A DNA stretch of 47,855 nt, taken from NCBI RefSeq assembly GCF_012933655.1, contig NZ_JABBJJ010000053.1, forward strand, positions 1-47,855, read 5' to 3'. Below, piece by piece: positions 26,122-36,900 of this stretch (positions are counted from its first letter, which is position 1; every line of letters starts with the position of its first letter). The translations under genes and the position numbers were made by a program. The notes under the pieces were generated by a model that was not told the origin of the DNA, did not search any database, and was given only the letters and a program-made list of their open reading frames with translations. Origin of the DNA: Pyxidicoccus fallax. Lineage in GTDB: Bacteria > Myxococcota > Myxococcia > Myxococcales > Myxococcaceae.

Positions 26122-27431
26122 AGGTTGATCTCGATGTCATCCGGCTTCTTGCCGGCGGCTGCGGCCTGCTCCTCGAGCGTAAGGTCCTGCGCATCGATGC
26201 GGATGTCGAGATCCTTGCTTGGGTCGAACTCGGGGAAAAGGTCGACGCGATCCAGGATGGTCGCGACGAGCTTTCGCAAGAAGATGCGGGGCGCCACGCC
26301 AACCTTGCCGCCGAGCTTTCCCGCGACCTCGGTCGCAAGTCCGGAGAGCACCGCGTCGGTGACGCGGGCCTTCATGTGGTCAGGCGCGTCCGTCGGATAC
26401 AGGTCGCGCACGCGACGGCCCACCTCGACCAGGCGCTCATGGTCGAACGGAAACAGCCGTACTTGGACGTCGCGCGGATTGTCCCAGCGGGCGTCGCCAG
26501 AGAAGTCGACATGCAGTCGCTGGGCCAGCGGCGGCAGTCGCTTCACGCCGTTTGGCCCATCGAAGAAGGCAGGCGTCCCGGTGATGAGCACGTACAGCCC
26601 TGCGAACCGACCACCGTAGAGGTCATCGATGAGTTTTCGGATCGCCTCGAGGCTCTTGTCTCGGCTGTCGGAGCGAACCCGCTGGATGGTCTCCACCTCG
26701 TCGAGGACGAGCATCAGACCAGGCCTTCCACACTGATGAAGGACAGCGAGCAGGCCCCGCAAGAAGCCCATCGCACCCGTGTGGTCTACCTCGCCCTTGA
26801 TACCCGCCTGCCGCTTGATGTCCGCGCTGACGTTCGGCTGCCCCATCAGCCAGGCGATGAGCCCTTCGGCCAGCGCATGGTCCCCGGCCACTTCGGCTGC
26901 GTGGTAGGCACGCAGAACCGCCGCGTACTGCGGCTGCACCGCGCTCACGTCCTTGAGGCGTGCTTCGAGCAGCTCGCCCACGCCCGCGGCCAGCGCCTTC
27001 ATGTCGTCTGGATTTCGGAGCGTGCGTGAGACCTCCTCCTCAAGGCCCATCAGCCATTGCGAGATGATCGCGCGAAACGCTCCCGTGTCCCATTCGGAGG
27101 TTCGCAAACCCTCGGTGGCCCTTCGGTAGACCGTCTCCAGCCGATGCAGCGGAGTGTCGTTCTCCGAGATCTGAACCTCGGCGACGGCGAAGCCGCGTGC
27201 GAGCGCCTGCTGCTGATACCAGCGGGCGGTGAAGCTCTTGCCGCAGCCGAAGTCGCCTCGCAGCGCCTTGAACACGGCCCCCCCAGTCGCGCAGCGTTCG
27301 AGTTCCTCGCGCAGTGAGACAGCAAAGCGCTCGGTCCCCACTGCAAATAGGTCGAGACCTCGACGCGGTACCGTTCCTCGGCGCAGCGCCTCAATGACGT
27401 CCTTGCGGAGCAGCACGCTCGGCGCGCTCAT
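26118..27431 (-). CDS. brxD: BREX type 2 ATPase BrxD
   Basis: A 437-residue P-loop ATPase with Walker A RGDFGCGKSFTARWY (loop at 59-66) and Walker B 'LMLVLDEVETIQR'. A 'VLITGTPAFFDGPNGVKRL' sensor-like strand and a C-terminal winged region (EFDPSKDLDIRIDA) follow. Position between pglZ and brxHI, size and motifs match BrxD, one of the two genes characteristic of type 2 BREX. ATG 27431 overlaps the pglZ stop (ATGA); the frame is open further upstream inside pglZ, but that is not used. It probably acts with PglY as an AAA-type motor. Confidence comes mainly from the operon. Confidence 0.9.
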   Translation of the reverse strand: MSAPSVLLRKDVIEALRRGTVPRRGLDLFAVGTERFAVSLREELERCATGGAVFKALRGDFGCGKSFTARWYQQQALARGFAVAEVQISENDTPLHRLETVYRRATEGLRTSEWDTGAFRAIISQWLMGLEEEVSRTLRNPDDMKALAAGVGELLEARLKDVSAVQPQYAAVLRAYHAAEVAGDHALAEGLIAWLMGQPNVSADIKRQAGIKGEVDHTGAMGFLRGLLAVLHQCGRPGLMLVLDEVETIQRVRSDSRDKSLEAIRKLIDDLYGGRFAGLYVLITGTPAFFDGPNGVKRLPPLAQRLHVDFSGDARWDNPRDVQVRLFPFDHERLVEVGRRVRDLYPTDAPDHMKARVTDAVLSGLATEVAGKLGGKVGVAPRIFLRKLVATILDRVDLFPEFDPSKDLDIRIDAQDLTLEEQAAAAGKKPDDIEINL

Positions 27432-30202
27432 TCGGTCACTCCAAACTGCGAGAGGAGCCTCGCCTTCTGCAACACGACTCTGCGGCCGGCGACGTCGTGT
27501 TCCACGATGGCGAAGCCGTCGGCGTTCAGGACACCCATCCGCGCAACGACGCCGCCCACCTGATGGGGACGCACGCCACACAAGCGGGCGAAGTCCGCAG
27601 CGGTCATGCTGCCACCCGCGTCCACGAGCACACCAAGCCAGGTGAGCACGCGCTCGACTTCGGGCTTCGACACGCCCGCAACCTGCTGCGCAAAGAGCTT
27701 GGACTGTCTGAGCCGACCCACGAGGGCCTGCTCGCTCGGAGCGGGCGGCGCCGAGGCCGCCTTCGCGGGCCCCTCGGGAATGAGCTGCAACTGCTTCGTG
27801 GTAGGCGCGGTCTGAGTCGGCTGGATGACAGCGGCTGGGGCCGCTGGTCGCACGATCTTCAGCGCCCACCAGTCAGGTTCAGGAAGCATGCGACATGACA
27901 GCTCAACATCCTCGCCAACGACACGGTCCAGCCACTCGGGTCCAATCAAGAACGCAGGAGCAACCGCCTCGGCCAATGACAGCCCGCCGTGCTCTCCGTA
28001 GTGGGGCGCGCGGTTTGCGACTGACGTGTCCCAAAGCGCGGCGACCCCTACCGCCCCGAGCGGCTTCCACGACGTCCTCGGCAAGAGTACTTCGTCGGCC
28101 CGTGGCTGCTCGCCTTCGGCCAGCGCGCGCCAACGCGCTCCTCCCGTACGCCCCTGAGGAAGGCGGCCAGCCGCGACGCGCATCGCATCACCGGCGACGT
28201 GGCCATGATCTGCAACGAGAAGGACGGCGCGCTCAGCACCATCGGCAGCGCTCAAGAGCGCATCGAGCGGAAGGATGGGCGTTCGGCTGTAGTCGACCGC
28301 GACCTGTAGGCTGCCTTTGAGCTGCTCGTCGATGGCGTTCACCACGACGGCGACGACCCGGTGATCGCTGGCGATGGCCTGCTTTACTTCGTCGATGAGT
28401 TCGTGTCCCGCGTGGATATCGCGCCGGAAGAACACCGTGAGAGGCTCATCACCCACCAGCTCTCGCACGTGCGGATTCGCCGCCCAGCGAGCGTCGTCAC
28501 GATCGGTGCCTTGGTCCCCGAAGCGGGGATCAGCCACCCCGGCGAACAGCGCGGCCCGACTCACCTCGGTCAGCGTGGGGGTGGCAGCCAACACGGGCGG
28601 GATCGGTAGCTGCCCATTCCAGCCAGGCACACGCCACGCGATCGGGCTCCATCTCCGTTGATCGCGCAGTCGCTGGAGCACCTGGACGGCCGCCGCGTAA
28701 CTCATGCCGTCCATGAGGACCAGGAGCAGCCGTCGGTGCTCGCCGCCCTTGAGGAAATGGGCCACCACGCGTTTCGTGACGTGCTCGATCGGGAGCACCT
28801 CGCTCGACGGCTTTCCGGCATCCACCCAGGCCACGTAGGCCTGTGCGAAGCGTTGGTCGTCTGCTCGCGCGACTGCATCCACCGCGTCCAGCAATCGGCG
28901 AACGGCCGCCATCAGCTCTTCGCCCGCGCCCCGCATGCCACGTACGCTTTGTCTCGCCCAGTCGAGGAAGCCCCCTTCCTCGGCATAGCGCCGGGCAAGG
29001 TCGAGGGCTGCCTGCCACGCGGTGCCGTGCTCGGCGAGCTGAGGCCGCACGCATCGCGCGAGAAGCCACGCGGCAAGCCGCGCCGCCATCCGCCGCGCTT
29101 CGACGTGTTCTGAACGACGAATCGCCCCATCCAACCGATGGGCGCTCAGACGCTCGAAGGCCGCGAACACCGCCTCAAGAGCCTCGGGACTCGGCGCATC
29201 GACAAACGCCGACAGGGACTCGGCGAGAGCTGCCTCGCGCGCCTTGTGACCGGCCGGCAACCACTCGCTCGCCGTAGCTAGCGCCGAAGCGCCACCGCCG
29301 ACGGCATGCTGCTCTGCTTCTTCGAGCAGGCGACGATCGTCAGCATTCTCGACGGACAGCACGGCTTCCAGCAGCGCCGACGCTGCTCCCGCGGCGTACG
29401 CAGCTCGGACCTCACTTGCGACTCCGGGCGCGATGCTCGCGACTTGGCCGCTTACGAGGCCGCGCAGATACGCATCGGGGTGCTGCTCTACCGCAACCAG
29501 CAGCAGCAGAGCCTGAAGTGCCCTGTCGACGAGACCAAGCTCCCACCCGCGAAACCCCAACACTCCTATGGGTCCAAGGCACTCCCCGAACCAATCGAGT
29601 GCCTCGCGCCGCACCGCCCTCAGCAGATCGTCCGTCTCGCATGCGAGAGCGAACGCAGGCCCCGCGTCCGAACCGCGCACCCAGCGAAGCCACTCGGAGG
29701 GCCCCTCGAGTGAGCGCTCCGGGATGCCGAACCGCGCCTCAAGAAAGCGCTGCCAAAGCCCGCTGCGAGTCAGCCGAAGTCCCGTGATCTTGCGAAGCCC
29801 CTCGATGGTGCCGGAGAGGACAAGCCGCGCGAGCGCCATTGAGGAGAGTCCGGGGTCCACCTGTCGTGCACCGAACAGAGCGGCGAGGCGTGCGTCACGA
29901 GCGACGTGATAGATGCGACCGCCCGCGAGTCGACAGGAAACGTCGAGCGGAAGCGCGTCCTCGGCCCAGTCGATAAGGTACACGTTCCCCGATGACGTCT
30001 TCTCTCCAGGGGCCGGCAACTTCGAGCGCAGCTCGAGCTCGCAGGCCGTTGGGATGATCTCCCACGCGAGGCCATCCAGCTCGAAGCGCCCCGGCTGACC
30101 TCGACCGAAGAGCGCAAGGAGACGCGAACGGTGGTCGCGACGAAAGAGCCGCTCGACCTCCAAGCGAACGTCAGCCTCTGAGAGGAGCGGCGACTCCGTC
30201 AT
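27428..30202 (-). CDS. pglZ: BREX type 2 PglZ (alkaline-phosphatase-fold protein)
   Basis: A 924-residue protein. The PglZ domain is marked by 'LLLVLMDGMSYAAAVQVL', with predicted metal ligand Asp498, and by 'LLVADHGHVAGDA' with Asp665, His666 and His668. These are typical alkaline-phosphatase-superfamily metal sites and the hallmark of all BREX systems. The N-terminal 450 residues are helical with no motif. The C-terminus (about 840-924) has a winged-helix look (MTAADFARLCGVRPHQVGGV). PglZ is essential for BREX activity in studied systems, although its substrate is unclear. ATG 30202 overlaps the pglY stop and its stop overlaps brxD, so it is made in step with both. Confidence 0.93.
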   Translation of the reverse strand: MTESPLLSEADVRLEVERLFRRDHRSRLLALFGRGQPGRFELDGLAWEIIPTACELELRSKLPAPGEKTSSGNVYLIDWAEDALPLDVSCRLAGGRIYHVARDARLAALFGARQVDPGLSSMALARLVLSGTIEGLRKITGLRLTRSGLWQRFLEARFGIPERSLEGPSEWLRWVRGSDAGPAFALACETDDLLRAVRREALDWFGECLGPIGVLGFRGWELGLVDRALQALLLLVAVEQHPDAYLRGLVSGQVASIAPGVASEVRAAYAAGAASALLEAVLSVENADDRRLLEEAEQHAVGGGASALATASEWLPAGHKAREAALAESLSAFVDAPSPEALEAVFAAFERLSAHRLDGAIRRSEHVEARRMAARLAAWLLARCVRPQLAEHGTAWQAALDLARRYAEEGGFLDWARQSVRGMRGAGEELMAAVRRLLDAVDAVARADDQRFAQAYVAWVDAGKPSSEVLPIEHVTKRVVAHFLKGGEHRRLLLVLMDGMSYAAAVQVLQRLRDQRRWSPIAWRVPGWNGQLPIPPVLAATPTLTEVSRAALFAGVADPRFGDQGTDRDDARWAANPHVRELVGDEPLTVFFRRDIHAGHELIDEVKQAIASDHRVVAVVVNAIDEQLKGSLQVAVDYSRTPILPLDALLSAADGAERAVLLVADHGHVAGDAMRVAAGRLPQGRTGGARWRALAEGEQPRADEVLLPRTSWKPLGAVGVAALWDTSVANRAPHYGEHGGLSLAEAVAPAFLIGPEWLDRVVGEDVELSCRMLPEPDWWALKIVRPAAPAAVIQPTQTAPTTKQLQLIPEGPAKAASAPPAPSEQALVGRLRQSKLFAQQVAGVSKPEVERVLTWLGVLVDAGGSMTAADFARLCGVRPHQVGGVVARMGVLNADGFAIVEHDVAGRRVVLQKARLLSQFGVTE

Positions 30203-33200
30203 TCCGGCCTCCGCTTCCAGGCCGTAAGCCTGATGACGATGCGCGACACCCCCTTGCCCTCGGTTTCGAGGCGCCCCGCAAGCTTCCGCAGCGCGTCGGC
30301 AGCAGCTTGCGGGTCACCGAGTTCGCTCGACTCTTCGAGGACGATCGCCTCATCCCGCACCGACGGGCTCGGTGGCTTGTGGGTGGGTACGCGAAGCAGC
30401 TCGTCCGCACGCCGGGTCAGATCGGCAAGACCGTCCGCGAGCATCTTGTTGACCTCGTCGGCGGTGAGCAGCGCAGCGAGGTCCTCAAGTAGCAACTTCG
30501 CGCGCTCGCCACGTTCGGCATCTCCAAGGAGCCCCTTCACCTGCCGAAGGACGATCCAGCGCGCATCTTCCTGGAGCAAGCGCTTCGAGGCGGCGGCGGT
30601 CGTGAAGTTTCGCCCCATCGCGGCGAGTGACGTCATCGGCGTGAAGCGCGCGAGGTCGCGCACCATCGATGCTCCGTCACCGCGCCCCAGCAGCTCGAGC
30701 AGCGTCGCGCATGCTCGCGCCGTGGCCAGACGTGGAGCATCTCCGGGCTCGGCCCAGTCACGAATCTTCGATTCGAGCGGGGCCGGCAGGTCTCTCGCGT
30801 CGCGAACAGCAGCAAGCGCTTCTTTCATCTTGTCCGCGAAAGCCGACAGGTTGCGGGCTCCCAGCGCTCGTCCTCCAATCGCTACGCCGAGCAGGTCTCC
30901 GGCTCGGTTCAATGCCTCCGTCCACTCGGCGAGCGTCGGCAGCTCGGGACGTAGAAGCTCGACGTCGTCGGGGAGCTGCCCGGGACGCGGGAGCGCAAAG
31001 CTGCGACCGTCTCGACGGAAGGTTCGCCCACTCCACGATGCATACAGCGAGATGATGACGTCTTGCACCTCCGGCGGGAGCCCTCGCGTCCGCTGTGGAT
31101 CGAGCCAGCCTCGCACGTTGCCGGCCGTCGGCGTGTCGATGCCGGCCTGCTGCCGCTGCTGCTCGATGTCTTGAAACGGCCGCTCCCGGAGCAGCACTGC
31201 AACGTCGCCGGTCTCCGTGATGCCGAGCGGATCGGCGTAAGCACGGAGGTCGTTACGTTCGCCGCGCTCCACATTCATTCGGCGGTCACGCTCGTCGAGC
31301 AGCTTCTCGACGAGCGCGCCCACCTTCTCCATGCGCGTCGCCGAGACCGGGCCGTCGAAGCGCGGATGATGCGGATACTTCTTCGACAGCATCGTATCGA
31401 CGACCTGTCGGAAGCCTTCCTTCATGGTGCCCGCGAGGACGGTGCGAATGTCGAGGTCGCCGAGAAGCGGGATGAAGTGCTCGTCAACCGTGCGTGAGTG
31501 GTCGAGGAACGGGCTATCATTCACCATCGCAAGCCCGTAGGACTGCGCGAGCGTTCGTTTGACCAGCGCCTCCTTCTGCGCGCGAAGGCTTGCAAGGTCC
31601 GCGCGCGTGGTCGATTGCTCCTCGACGCGAAGGTGACCGAGGTACTTGCGAGCGTCCCCGTCGAGGATGTGCTCCAGGACCACCAGCTCGCCGAGCTCGC
31701 GCTCGAGCAAGTGGGAGAAGAACGTTGGCAGCCAGACCACTGTCGGGTTCGGCGGCGCATCTGCGGGCCGCGAGTCTCTGAACCGCTCGACGATTCGGAG
31801 ATCCTCCTCGGGGCCGTGCCCACGTTCATCGAAGGGGTAGTCGACAACGAGCTGCCACTCGAACTCGTGCGGACAGGTCAGCGTGGTCTCGTCCATCTCG
31901 CGGACGTTGCCGTAGCGAATGCGTCCCTTCCGGCGCGTACCGTGGAACGGCAGCTCGGCTTCGACCAAATTGCTGTCGCTGTCGAGCTCCAGCGCCTGGA
32001 ACAGCAGGCGCCGCATCGCGTTCTTTCGGGCTCCTTGTGTGTCGGCCTCTGCGGCCTGCGCGAGGATCGGCTGGAGGTCGACGCCAGCCAGATGAATGCT
32101 CACCTCGGGATCTGCCTGCTCGCCCAGGCGAAGCGCACCGACCTGGCTCGCCCAGTCTCGCAGCCGCTGCGCGACCACTTGCATCTCGGCGCCGGGGATC
32201 GGCGAGGCAATGGTCCCGTGGTTCAAGTGAGCCAAGCGCTTGACGGTGAGCCCCTTGAACGGCTTGGCCTCAGGAACGAGCGCGGCCATGAGCAGCGTCT
32301 TCGCGAGGCGGTTGTCATTGCGGCACATGCGCTGAGCGCAGCCGCTGCAGCCGAGCCGGCGGTCGTGGTCCTCACGCAGGCGCTGACATGCGCTTGGCGC
32401 GTCCGTGTCGTGGTGGCGACGAATGATTGGAAGAAAGCTCTCACGATAGAGGTCGCGGGCGCGGTCGAAGCGCGCCTTCATCACCGGATCGTCGATGGGG
32501 TCTTCGCTCTCCGCGAGGGCGTCGAACGCGTCGCCGACGGGAACTACCCGGCCGGTCTCAAGGTCCGGCAGATGGTTGACCAGAAGCTCCATCAAGATGC
32601 GGATCGCAGTGCGTTCGCGCTGCAAGCAGTCCGATAAGGCGACGAGCGCTTCGACGAGCGCCGGGGAGAACGGGTAGACCTTCTTGAAGTCGGCCTCATC
32701 ACCCTCGCTGCCGATCAGCACGCTCTGCGCCTGCCCTGCGGCGCGCCACGTCTTCGCGAAGTCGTCGGCGAGGCGCTGCGCCGCCGACTCATCTTTGGGA
32801 CGAACCACGCGATGAGCGACGATCGCCGGGAGGTTGCTGTCGGCGAGGGTGACCGTCTCGAAGCGCCCGTCGTGATGGGACAGATTGCGCGACAACTCCG
32901 TGCGCACCGCGCCCTGCGCCTGCTCCCCTAGGAACTGCGACAGGTCTCGCTGCCGCGCGATGAAGCTCACGATCGGGATGGCGCGATCGGCATCCTGCGC
33001 CTCCTTCAGCTTCACCATCTTCTGGACCTCGCGCCCGACGAACGGGAGATCGCTCGAGTTGCCGGCAAGCCACAGCACCAGCTCGTCGAGATAGAGCACG
33101 ATGGCGTCGAAGCCGAGCGACTTGGCATGCCGACTCATCACGCCGAGTCCGGTGTCCAGGTCAACAAAACGGCCCTGCTGCGCGGTCCACGACGTGAAGA

Positions 33201-33900
33201 ACGTCCGAACGAGGTCGCTGAACAGCTTGGCACGAGGGCTCTGCGCGTCTCGATCGCTCTCGCCGACGTAGGAGGCGGAGGCTGCGGCGTCGAACGATGC
33301 AGCATCCCACTTGCGCGTTTCGGCGAGCTTACCCCAGCCGGTCGCAGCTTGCTGGACACCGCCGTTCAGCTTGCCGAAGAAGGTGTCGTCCCCGAGCGTG
33401 GTGCGCAGGCGCCGTGCATCGTCGAAGAGCCCCTGGTCCGCATACACTGCGGGAACGGGCGCGTTAAGATGGTGCTTGGCAGCCCAGGCAACGTAGGAGC
33501 CGAGGATCTTCGACTCCATATCCTGCGCGCCGAGCATGTGAATCGGGAGCTGAAGCAGCTTCTTCTTGCCGATCCACGGGTTCTTGCCACGCAGCTCGTG
33601 CAGCTCGGGACGACGCCAGGGCGCCGAATGGTCCGCAAGCATCAGGTCGAGCAGCGCCATGAAGTGGCTCTTGCCCGCGCCGAACGACCCGTGCAGGTAC
33701 GCCGCCTGGCTGCGCCCATCGCGCAGCGCGCTGCCGATGATCGACAGCGCGTGCCCGAAGGTCTGCAGGATCTTCGGCGTGATCGCGTAGTCCTTCACCG
33801 TGCGTTCGGGCTGAGCGATGCCACCCGTGAGGTCCTGGACGAAGTCGCCTTTCCGAACGGACTCCGGCAGGTCTAGAAGGTCGTGGATGCGTGTCGTCAT
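30199..33900 (-). CDS. pglY: BREX type 2 PglY (BrxC-like large ATPase)
   Basis: A 1233-residue ATPase. The N-terminal region carries Walker A HGSFGAGKSHF (70-80), followed by 'LDELVLWLAGNSSDLPF' as a likely Walker B/sensor strand. A second short signature, 'RRLGCSGCAQRMCRND', has clustered cysteines that could bind zinc. Long helical stretches make up the rest, as in BrxC/PglY (DUF6079-like) proteins. It is thought to work with PglX and PglZ in the complex that recognises or modifies DNA. ATG 33900 overlaps the pglX stop by ATGA. No frame breaks were seen. Confidence 0.92.
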   Translation of the reverse strand: MTTRIHDLLDLPESVRKGDFVQDLTGGIAQPERTVKDYAITPKILQTFGHALSIIGSALRDGRSQAAYLHGSFGAGKSHFMALLDLMLADHSAPWRRPELHELRGKNPWIGKKKLLQLPIHMLGAQDMESKILGSYVAWAAKHHLNAPVPAVYADQGLFDDARRLRTTLGDDTFFGKLNGGVQQAATGWGKLAETRKWDAASFDAAASASYVGESDRDAQSPRAKLFSDLVRTFFTSWTAQQGRFVDLDTGLGVMSRHAKSLGFDAIVLYLDELVLWLAGNSSDLPFVGREVQKMVKLKEAQDADRAIPIVSFIARQRDLSQFLGEQAQGAVRTELSRNLSHHDGRFETVTLADSNLPAIVAHRVVRPKDESAAQRLADDFAKTWRAAGQAQSVLIGSEGDEADFKKVYPFSPALVEALVALSDCLQRERTAIRILMELLVNHLPDLETGRVVPVGDAFDALAESEDPIDDPVMKARFDRARDLYRESFLPIIRRHHDTDAPSACQRLREDHDRRLGCSGCAQRMCRNDNRLAKTLLMAALVPEAKPFKGLTVKRLAHLNHGTIASPIPGAEMQVVAQRLRDWASQVGALRLGEQADPEVSIHLAGVDLQPILAQAAEADTQGARKNAMRRLLFQALELDSDSNLVEAELPFHGTRRKGRIRYGNVREMDETTLTCPHEFEWQLVVDYPFDERGHGPEEDLRIVERFRDSRPADAPPNPTVVWLPTFFSHLLERELGELVVLEHILDGDARKYLGHLRVEEQSTTRADLASLRAQKEALVKRTLAQSYGLAMVNDSPFLDHSRTVDEHFIPLLGDLDIRTVLAGTMKEGFRQVVDTMLSKKYPHHPRFDGPVSATRMEKVGALVEKLLDERDRRMNVERGERNDLRAYADPLGITETGDVAVLLRERPFQDIEQQRQQAGIDTPTAGNVRGWLDPQRTRGLPPEVQDVIISLYASWSGRTFRRDGRSFALPRPGQLPDDVELLRPELPTLAEWTEALNRAGDLLGVAIGGRALGARNLSAFADKMKEALAAVRDARDLPAPLESKIRDWAEPGDAPRLATARACATLLELLGRGDGASMVRDLARFTPMTSLAAMGRNFTTAAASKRLLQEDARWIVLRQVKGLLGDAERGERAKLLLEDLAALLTADEVNKMLADGLADLTRRADELLRVPTHKPPSPSVRDEAIVLEESSELGDPQAAADALRKLAGRLETEGKGVSRIVIRLTAWKRRPE

Positions 33901-36900
33901 GCTTCGTCTCCAGTGGCCACGTACCGAGCCGGTCGCCCGCTCAGCTTCTCGACCAGACCGTCGGCTTCGAGCTTCTTGAGCGCCTTCTTGATAAGGGCTT
34001 TCGTGACGCCCACTTCGCTCGCGAGGTCCGCTTCGGTCGGGCCCTCTGGCAACTCGGCCTCCTCCTCTTCGCCTTCATCGTCATCGCTCTCGGGCTTCCA
34101 GTTTTTCAGCGCTGCGAGCACGTCACTCGGGTCGACCGTCGTGCGCTTCGGAGCGGCGGGCGGCGTCCACGCGCGCAGGTCGCCCACCGCGACGCCGAGC
34201 GTGTGCGCCTCACCGGCTACGAAGTCACGGAAAAACTCGCCGAGCTTCATCCCGCCAAATGCAGCCGACGGCTCGTTGTGCCATTGGAGGAGCCAGGGGA
34301 CGCGCTCATCGATGCCCGCGAGCAAAGGAACGAGCCGGTCCTTGGTCCAACCATCTTCGGACTTGCGGCGCTGGTAGAGGCCCGAGAGCGCTTGCGCCAC
34401 TTGCAGGTGGTCCCAGCCTGCCCAGCCCACAAGGGGTGTCGTGTCCTCGTCGGTGTTGCCACCTGGGAGGGTGACAAACCGCTCCTTGGGTACGTCGAGC
34501 TTGCCGCGCAGTCCCCAGTAGTGCCGGAGGAAATCTTTGGGCCCGTACTTGTCGGGAAGCGGGATAGCCTTGAGACCAAGCCGATTCAGCTCGGGCGTGA
34601 GCCTGCCTGCGTCTTCGAGGCGCTGGAGCCGCCAGGTCTCCTCCCAGCTCGCGCGCTTCTCCATACCGGTCTCGGCGTAACGGTAGCCTGCAAGAAAGGG
34701 TACGCCTTCGCCGTCGACGAGGTCCGAGATGAGCCGCACGAGTTCGAGGCCGCTCTCCTCGGTGAGCAGCTCGTGCGCGGCTTGCACGGCCGGATCGTGA
34801 CCCAGCTCAAGGGCGAGCTGGCGTGCGGTGCGCAACTCTGGGGTACTCTGATCACGGAAAGCGGCCTCGATGCGCTCAAGCAGCCACATCTGAACGGCAT
34901 CCGTGAACGCCTTGGCGTCGTCGGCAAGCGACCACCTACGCTTGGTCTCCGGCGTCTCGAGCAGGCGAAGCTGCTTTCCGTGCTCTGGATCATCGAGGAG
35001 CCGCAAACGCTGGCGATAGAGCTCGGCGAGCGGGCCCCCGACGTCCGAGGGCGCATCGCGCTTGTGCACTCGAAACCACTCGGAAGCCGAGATGTCGCTC
35101 TTCACATCGCGCGCGAGGTGTACTTCGAAGGGGCGGTGGCTCGGCTCGACGGGGACGCGAACGGCACCGACGGACGGCGCCACGAGCGTCGGCAGGCCGA
35201 AGAGGCCGTACACGCGCCAGTCCATCTCCTCTTGCAGCGAGACGAGGATGCCGCGCAGCCGGGCGCGCTCGGCCAAGCAGCGCGTACGGGCTTCACGAAG
35301 CGCTTTGAGTGTGGGCGTCGTCGATAGGGCGGCAGCCACAACCGTCTCGGGCGCGATTTCCGCCATCTGCCGCACGGTCTCTTCGGCTGCGACCACGAGA
35401 TTGAGAAGCTTTTCGCGCAGCTCGGCCAGACTCGGAACGGGGAGCTGCTGGAGGAGATTGCCGGCATATTCGAGACGATCTTGCCATGGCGTCTTCGAAA
35501 GCCTCGCGCCCTCTCCGACTTGGTCGCCGCCTTTCGGGAACATGACGAGGCGGCACCAGAACGCGACGGTGGAGGAGTTCAGGTAGCCAAGGAGGGACTG
35601 ATGGTCCTCGCCGCTTCGCCCGGACTTGAGTGCCAACACAGGGGCGGAGCGATTGAACACCCGATCGCCCCGACTGATGACGAACTGGTTGTGCGTGGAT
35701 ACGAACGCAAAGCCCACTACGGGACTCGCCCGGTATCTCGCCGCAAAGAACATTGAATGCGAGTACCAGTTCAGCCCACGCGCTTCGATGGTCTTGCCGA
35801 AGTCTCGCCTAACGCGAAGCCTCTGCCTCTGAGGCCAAAACCACCTCGATTCTGAAGCGCTAAGCGAAGACTCGTTTCCATTGAAATCATAGGGAAAGAG
35901 AGTGTCGTCATTCGCAATGACGTGCCAGTCTTCGATGTCTTGGCCACGAACGAATTGCACTAGGCGAACTCCGAAGGCGCGAAATCGTCGGGCCGTGCTT
36001 GCGGGTAGTGCAAAGAAGGGGTCGTCACCCGTGTGCGTGGTACGACCGATGAAGTCCAACATCGAGCCGAGTCGCTGCGGTGCGGAGTTCGAGAGCATCG
36101 CCAAAAGGCCGCGCGCGCCGCCCCCTGCCAGGACCCACGGATGGGTTCTGCGCTCTAGTTCGGTGAATCGGGCGACGGAAACGAATCGCCCCTCGAAGCC
36201 AGGCTCGTTGTGATGGGAGACGATTTCGTTCCACACGGGAGCTGCAGCCGGGTCCGACGGTTCCGTAGTTTCGCCTCGCTTCCCCAGAACCGCATGAAAC
36301 CCTTCATGCCCGGAAGGGCGGTTCCGCCCGAATAGCAGTAACGTCGAGGTTCCGTGACCGGGCAGATAACAGCCTGATGTGTCGATGACCTTCTGAATGT
36401 CAAGGCGACGCAGAACCTGCTGTATCAGCGCGGCTCCAAAATCGCGCTTTGTCCAGGCGTTGCTGTTGATCAAACCGACAAAGCCACCGGGCTCTGCCAA
36501 CTCGAAGAATCGCTCCGTAAAAGGAGCGGCCAGTGCGAACTTGCCGCTGGCCGAGGTGTACATCTCCCGATACCGGGCCTTCTTTTGGGAATCGGGCTCA
36601 ACGATGTACGGCGGGTTGCCAACGACCGCGTGGTAACGCTTAGTGAGCACGCGCTCGACGTCGCCGCGATTCTCGAGGCGGAAGAGCCGGTCCCCCCAAC
36701 GCAGGTCATCGTCCATCGAGATCTGCCCTACGCTGAGCGCGCGCTGGTCGAAGCGATGTAAGAGGCTGTCAGCGACGACGACGTTCGGTCGAATGTCCGG
36801 CGCGCGTTCGAGATGCTTGATGCCGACCGCATCAAGCGCCGCGAGCACGAGCCGGAAGCGCGCGATGGCGACCGCGTAGGGGTTAATATCGACCCCATAG